The position numbers and the translations under genes are program-made. From Bdellovibrionales bacterium (GTDB lineage Bacteria; Bdellovibrionota; UBA1018; CAIMNF01), in assembly GCA_947457605.1 (NCBI GenBank), contig CANGWP010000095.1, forward strand, positions 1 through 8,598: DNA of 8,598 nt. The letters are read 5' to 3'. Positions within the stretch are counted from its first letter, which is position 1, and every line of letters begins with the position of its first letter. Under the pieces are notes generated by a model. It had not been told where the DNA came from and did not search any database. It worked only from the letters and a program-made list of their open reading frames with translations. This document shows, in pieces, positions 6,450 through 8,598 of this stretch.

Positions 6450-7553
6450 ATGTTTCGAGCATTCCGCCTCTTATCGCTTCTCTCGTTTCTATTTCCGATG
6501 GTGGCTCATGCTGTTGATCCAGAGCCTTCATTTTCAAGCCTCTATGAGATCCATCAGCATTACAAGGTTCCAGGTCTTGGGGTGGCATCCCTGAAGATCA
6601 AGGAGGGTGATCGCAGGTTTCGCTCCGAAGTGATCGGTGTACGAGAGCTTGGGATTGGTTCTGAGCTCAAGCCGAACGATTCCTTTCATCTTGGCTCTTG
6701 CACAAAATCCATGACCGCACTTCTCATTGCAATGGCGGTGCAGGAAGGGAAGTTCGAGTACCGTACCTCGTTGCAAGAGCTCTTTCCAGACTACGAAATT
6801 GAACCCTCCTTGAAATCAGCATCGCTTGAGCAATTGCTCACGCATACCTCTGGAATCGGGGGCGAGTCCGTCTTCAATGAGATCGACGATGTTGGTCTTT
6901 TGCATGAGATTTTTCACGAAAGGATCAAGGAGGTTCGCGCGCGGGGTTTGCTTACGCGTGAGATTCTAAAAGTCCCTGCCTTGTCTGAACCCGGGCAGGA
7001 AATCGAGTATGGAAATCCGGCCTACATCATCCTTGGGCACCTGCTCGAGCGAACCTATAGGAAATCTTATTCTGAACTTTTACAGGAGAGGATTTTTCAA
7101 CCGCTTCAGATGACCTCTTGCGGACTTGGGCCTGCGCTAAAAGTTTTTGGGCATAAGGATCAGATTTCGAAATTCGTTCCACTCCAGCAGGACAATCCGA
7201 AAGTATATGGCCCCGCGGGCAGAGTGCATTGCTCCCTGGAGGACTGGATGAAATATGCGGCCCTACATCTGGATCTTCATCAGGGGCGATCAAGTCTTTT
7301 GAATCCAGAACATGTAGAATTCTTGTATCAACCGATGAATTCCGATGGCTACACGCGAGGAGGATGGGTTCGGCTTGGGTCGGATGAGAATCCTGTTTTG
7401 TACTTCGAAGGCAGCAATACCTTGAATTACGCCGCAATTCTGATTGCGCTTCATCATGATCGTGCAGTTGCAGCAGTTTCAAATGCGGGGGGAAGTGTCG
7501 CTAGAGATGCGACCCAGGCTGCGCTTCGAATTGGAACAAGGCTTGATCCGTGA
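6450..7553 (+). CDS. Exported serine hydrolase (beta-lactamase / penicillin-binding-protein-like family)
   Basis: This family (serine beta-lactamase-like fold) includes class C beta-lactamases, D-Ala-D-Ala carboxypeptidases and esterases, so the substrate is not predictable. The 367-residue product has a signal peptide with cleavage expected after AHA at residue 21, placing it in the periplasm. The nucleophile motif SCTK is at 83-86 (LGSCTKSMTA), LLTHTSGI at 129-136, and the Y-x-N motif YGN at 187-189 in EYGNPAYIILG. The third motif, usually HxG or KTG, falls at FEG (319-321) in YFEGSNTLNYA, so the basic or His residue is absent. Activity may be altered. The ATG at 6450 is the first in frame after a stop at 6414-6416 and gives the full signal peptide, but no ribosome site precedes it. 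It stands alone after a terminator and converges with the minus-strand antitoxin gene. Confidence 0.87.
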   Translation: MFRAFRLLSLLSFLFPMVAHAVDPEPSFSSLYEIHQHYKVPGLGVASLKIKEGDRRFRSEVIGVRELGIGSELKPNDSFHLGSCTKSMTALLIAMAVQEGKFEYRTSLQELFPDYEIEPSLKSASLEQLLTHTSGIGGESVFNEIDDVGLLHEIFHERIKEVRARGLLTREILKVPALSEPGQEIEYGNPAYIILGHLLERTYRKSYSELLQERIFQPLQMTSCGLGPALKVFGHKDQISKFVPLQQDNPKVYGPAGRVHCSLEDWMKYAALHLDLHQGRSSLLNPEHVEFLYQPMNSDGYTRGGWVRLGSDENPVLYFEGSNTLNYAAILIALHHDRAVAAVSNAGGSVARDATQAALRIGTRLDP

Positions 7554-7623
7554 GGGGAGGTTTTTTAGGGCTAGTTGGAGCCCCGCCAGTATTATCTCGT
7601 AGTGTAAAAAAAGCATTTTTGAG

Positions 7624-7929
7624 TCACGCAACCAAGCGCACAGTAAAAGACAGCTTCGCTTTCCTAAGCTGATCCTGAAGAGCAGCTTCTACAGCCACTT
7701 GTACTGAGAGTTTGCATCGTCGCGCAATCTTCGCAGCAAGTTCTGGACTCACCAAGTGGCGACCCTTTTCGATATCGCACAGTGTGCTCCTTGAAATGCC
7801 AAGCATTTTCGCCATCTCAACTTGGCTAAGGTCCTTGGATGCCCTCGCTCCTCGGAGAAAACCTCCGAAGGAAACGGGCCCCAATTCTTTATCCAAGGCT
7901 TTTGAAAGACTTAGTTTTTCAGTGTTCAT
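7624..7929 (-). CDS. XRE-family helix-turn-helix antitoxin (HigA/RelB-partner type)
   Basis: This is the likely DNA-binding antitoxin of a type II toxin-antitoxin pair. It would neutralise the upstream-encoded RelE/HigB-like toxin and repress the shared promoter. The 101-residue product has an HTH_3/Cro-CI domain at about residues 22-75, including LSQVEMAKMLGISRSTLCDI (34-53), where the second and recognition helices lie, then EKGRHLVSPELAAKIA. A charged C-terminal tail (about 80-101) may be the toxin-binding part. The start is well supported: GAGGTG (7942-7937) sits 7 bases upstream of the ATG, inside the toxin reading frame. The original toxin frame would end at 7919, 11 bases inside this gene, which is the usual coupling in such operons. 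The reading frame is intact although the toxin is broken. The partner assignment is inferred from position and family. Confidence 0.85.
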   Translation of the reverse strand: MNTEKLSLSKALDKELGPVSFGGFLRGARASKDLSQVEMAKMLGISRSTLCDIEKGRHLVSPELAAKIARRCKLSVQVAVEAALQDQLRKAKLSFTVRLVA

Positions 7930-8209
7930 GCTTGTTCACCTCAATCACTAAAACTTCAACATTCGGTCCATCAAAATCCGAGCCCTCAATGTAAAACAAT
8001 CTTCAGGATCGATTCAGTCGAATGGAGCGCTGGCCCTTCCGGTCACCCTTTAGGAGTTCGTCATGGTAACCCGAAAGTTTCCTTACGTTGGGTAGGCCAT
8101 CTAACTCAACTGCTCTCTGCCAGTAACGAATGTGTTCTAAAATTTCCTTCGGTGCTCGCTTCAGTTGCTTTAGGGCAAACTTCGAGATGAGAACCCGATA
8201 GGTCTTCAC
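7919..8209 (-). pseudogene. RelE/HigB-like mRNA-interferase toxin interrupted by an in-frame TGA
   Basis: RelE/HigB toxins cut mRNA at the ribosome. From a GTG at 8209 the frame reads MKTYRVLISKFALKQLKR, then NVRKLSGYHDELLKG (41-55) and DRKGQRSIRLNRS (56-68), the family core. A TGA at 8005-8003 (codon 69) stops it. The same frame then continues without another stop for 27 codons as RLFYIEGSDFDG and VEVLVIEVNKHEH, a typical family C-terminus, ending at TGA 7921-7919. Without the internal stop it would be 96 residues, normal for the family. In many relatives this position is aromatic, often Trp, so one TGG to TGA change would explain it. Other genes here end in TGA, so stop recoding is unlikely. 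As it stands, a 68-residue truncated product would lack the C-terminal strand and the residues after SIRL. I use the GTG because upstream in-frame codons lie before the promoter. Confidence 0.85.
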
Positions 8210-8216
8210 GCATACA

Positions 8217-8245
8217 ATTGTACGGTAATTATACGTACTTGTCAA
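8217..8245 (-). promoter_or_regulatory. Near-consensus sigma70 promoter of the toxin-antitoxin operon
   Basis: On the minus strand TTGACA (8245-8240), a perfect -35, is followed after exactly 17 bases by TACAAT (8222-8217), five of six for the -10. Transcription should start near 8211-8209, on or just before the GTG start of the toxin frame, so the message would be leaderless or nearly so. No ribosome site fits in that space. This is the strongest promoter match in the window. Confidence 0.75.
8220..8238. promoter_or_regulatory. Inverted repeat in the toxin-antitoxin promoter, candidate operator
   Basis: GTACG (8220-8224) and CGTAC (8234-8238) form inverted half-sites separated by 9 bases. 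The flanks extend the similarity, with ACAA on the left and TTGT on the right, offset by two bases. The repeat fills the space between the -35 and -10 boxes, where binding of the HTH antitoxin would block RNA polymerase. Binding is inferred. Confidence 0.4.
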
Positions 8246-8266
8246 ATTTGTAACCGAACTCAAAAC

Positions 8267-8287
8267 TGGCGGGAGTGAAGGGACTCG
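8267..8287 (-). repeat. Second copy of the tRNA-Asp 3' end (att-like direct repeat)
   Basis: These 21 bases are identical and in the same orientation to 8461-8481. They comprise the CCA end, discriminator, acceptor 3' strand, T-stem 3' strand and part of the T-loop of tRNA-Asp. The match stops at both edges (C versus A before it, G versus A after it). The rest of a tRNA is missing, so this copy is not a gene. T-loop-to-CCA segments are a classic attachment core for tyrosine integrases, and tRNA-tail repeats also occur downstream of E. coli tyrT. Confidence 0.85.
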
Positions 8288-8330
8288 GCCAAGCGCTCGC
8301 AACGCCTTCCGGGCGTTTCTCCGCCTGGCC
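8287..8330 (-). other. Nested hairpin in the GC-rich spacer
   Basis: An outer 9-bp stem pairs 8287-8295 with 8322-8330. An inner 6-bp stem pairs AACGCC (8301-8306) with GGCGTT (8312-8317) around a five-base loop. Position 8292/8325 is an A·C mismatch in plus-strand RNA but a G·U pair in minus-strand RNA, so the fold is better if transcribed from the minus strand, the direction of the tRNA. GCTCGC occurs four times in this spacer (8295, 8347, 8358, 8389). A perfect 7+1+7 palindrome lies at 8367-8381. No protein gene is supported here. Confidence 0.4.
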
Positions 8331-8366
8331 ACCTCGCACCCCTTTCGCTCGCATCACGCTCGCGAA

Positions 8367-8381
8367 GCCTGCACTGCAGGC
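8367..8381. repeat. Short perfect palindrome
   Basis: GCCTGCA-C-TGCAGGC is a 7-bp perfect inverted repeat with a one-base centre, within the GC-rich spacer between the two tRNA-tail copies. With a one-base loop it is more plausible as a DNA site than as an RNA hairpin. No function can be assigned. Confidence 0.4.
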
Positions 8382-8420
8382 ACGGGTTGCTCGCTTCTCG
8401 TCCCATCATCCCCGAAAACT

Positions 8421-8458
8421 AAAAAGGCCCGCCGACCAAACGGTCAGCGAGCCTTTTT
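8421..8458 (-). terminator. Rho-independent terminator of tRNA-Asp
   Basis: The arms 8421-8437 and 8442-8458 form a 17-bp stem with a four-base loop and flanking A5/T5 tracts, starting three bases past the tRNA CCA end. In plus-strand RNA two positions are C·A mismatches, while in minus-strand RNA both become G·U pairs and the stem is continuous. This polarity shows that it serves the minus-strand tRNA. Confidence 0.85.
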
Positions 8459-8460
8459 AA

Positions 8461-8537
8461 TGGCGGGAGTGAAGGGACTCGAACCCTCGGCCTTCGCCGT
8501 GACAGGGCGACGTTGTAACCAACTCAACTACACCCCC
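8461..8537 (-). tRNA. tRNA-Asp (anticodon GUC)
   Basis: The 77-base minus-strand gene folds into a full cloverleaf. The acceptor pairs GGGGGTG with CACTCCC (one G·T). The D-stem is GTTG/CAAC and the anticodon stem TCGCC/GGCGA, with loop CTGTCAC giving anticodon GUC. The variable loop is AGGCC, and the T-stem GAGGG/CCCTT surrounds TTCGAGT. The discriminator is G73 and D-stem position 10 is G, both aspartate identity elements. The 3' CCA is encoded (8463-8461). The last 21 bases are repeated at 8267-8287, and a terminator follows at once. Confidence 0.97.
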
Positions 8538-8558
8538 GCTATATGAGATGTAGAGAGG

Positions 8559-8587
8559 AAGGTATCGAAAGCCTTCGGTTTTGTAAA
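8559..8587 (-). promoter_or_regulatory. Possible tRNA-Asp promoter
   Basis: On the minus strand TTTACA (8587-8582, five of six) lies 17 bases before TACCTT (8564-8559, only three of six). Transcription would start near 8552 and leave a leader of about 15 bases before the tRNA 5' end, a normal length for RNase P removal. The weak -10 box makes this tentative. Confidence 0.35.
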
Positions 8588-8598
8588 GAAGGTTTTAC

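Noticed and set aside
7568..7583. Hairpin GGGCT/AGCCC between the convergent serine hydrolase and antitoxin genes
   Set aside because: Only 5 bp with no T-tract after it on either strand, so it is not a convincing terminator.
8003..8005. Recoding of TGA (as Trp or selenocysteine) to explain the toxin
   Set aside because: TGA ends the M23 and serine hydrolase genes here and TGG is used for Trp. No selenocysteine logic exists for this family.
7582..8273. Nine-base inverted repeats CCCGCCAGT (7582-7590) and ACTGGCGGG (8265-8273) bracketing the toxin-antitoxin module
   Set aside because: Nine-base matches are common by chance in a window this size, the match does not extend, and one copy is simply part of the tRNA tail repeat.
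8210..8332. N-terminal extension of the toxin to an ATG at 8332
   Set aside because: The extension covers the promoter, the tRNA-tail copy and the hairpin spacer, and does not resemble the toxin family, which starts at about the GTG at 8209.
8275..8460. Plus-strand open frame of 61 codons in the GC-rich spacer
   Set aside because: It runs through hairpins and the tRNA terminator, has no ribosome site and no recognisable protein character.

Overview
The window comes from a diderm (Gram-negative type) bacterium. It encodes LptD, the outer-membrane LPS translocon, one outer-membrane-type lipoprotein and at least three proteins with Sec signal peptides. Base composition looks close to 50% GC. 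The mix of genes (HD-GYP phosphodiesterase, accD joined to lptD, surE followed by an M23 lipoprotein, small secreted Cys-rich and hydrolase genes) would fit the Bdellovibrio-like lineages, but that placement is an impression from gene content and is not proven here.

Left part (1-5252): a tightly packed plus-strand block. An HD-GYP domain (16-618, possibly the C-terminal part of a longer protein that begins before the window) is followed by accD (640-1506, carboxyltransferase beta subunit of acetyl-CoA carboxylase). accD overlaps lptD (1494-3794) by 13 bp. surE follows after 22 bp and appears to have its own sigma70-like promoter inside the lptD end. An M23 peptidase lipoprotein (4587-5252) follows surE after 8 bp. 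The block links fatty-acid synthesis, LPS export and cell-wall remodelling, and the surE/M23 pair recalls the surE-pcm-nlpD order of gamma-proteobacteria without pcm.

Middle part (5337-7553): three plus-strand genes for exported proteins. These are a histidine-phosphatase-family protein, a 117-residue Cys-rich protein with a repeated Cys module, and a serine hydrolase of the beta-lactamase/transpeptidase-like fold. A very clear Rho-independent terminator (6356-6394) separates the last two.

Right part (7554-8598): minus-strand accessory DNA next to a tRNA-Asp(GUC) gene (8461-8537, CCA encoded). It holds a toxin-antitoxin module in toxin-first order. The XRE-family antitoxin is intact. The RelE/HigB-like toxin is cut by one in-frame TGA, after which the same frame continues with a typical family C-terminus and ends overlapping the antitoxin start. 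Its promoter is near-consensus, lies almost on the start codon and encloses an inverted repeat. Between this module and the tRNA is a GC-rich, hairpin-filled spacer bounded by two copies of the last 21 bases of tRNA-Asp, either an attachment-site-like scar or a tRNA-tail repeat. This right part is the most unusual region of the window.
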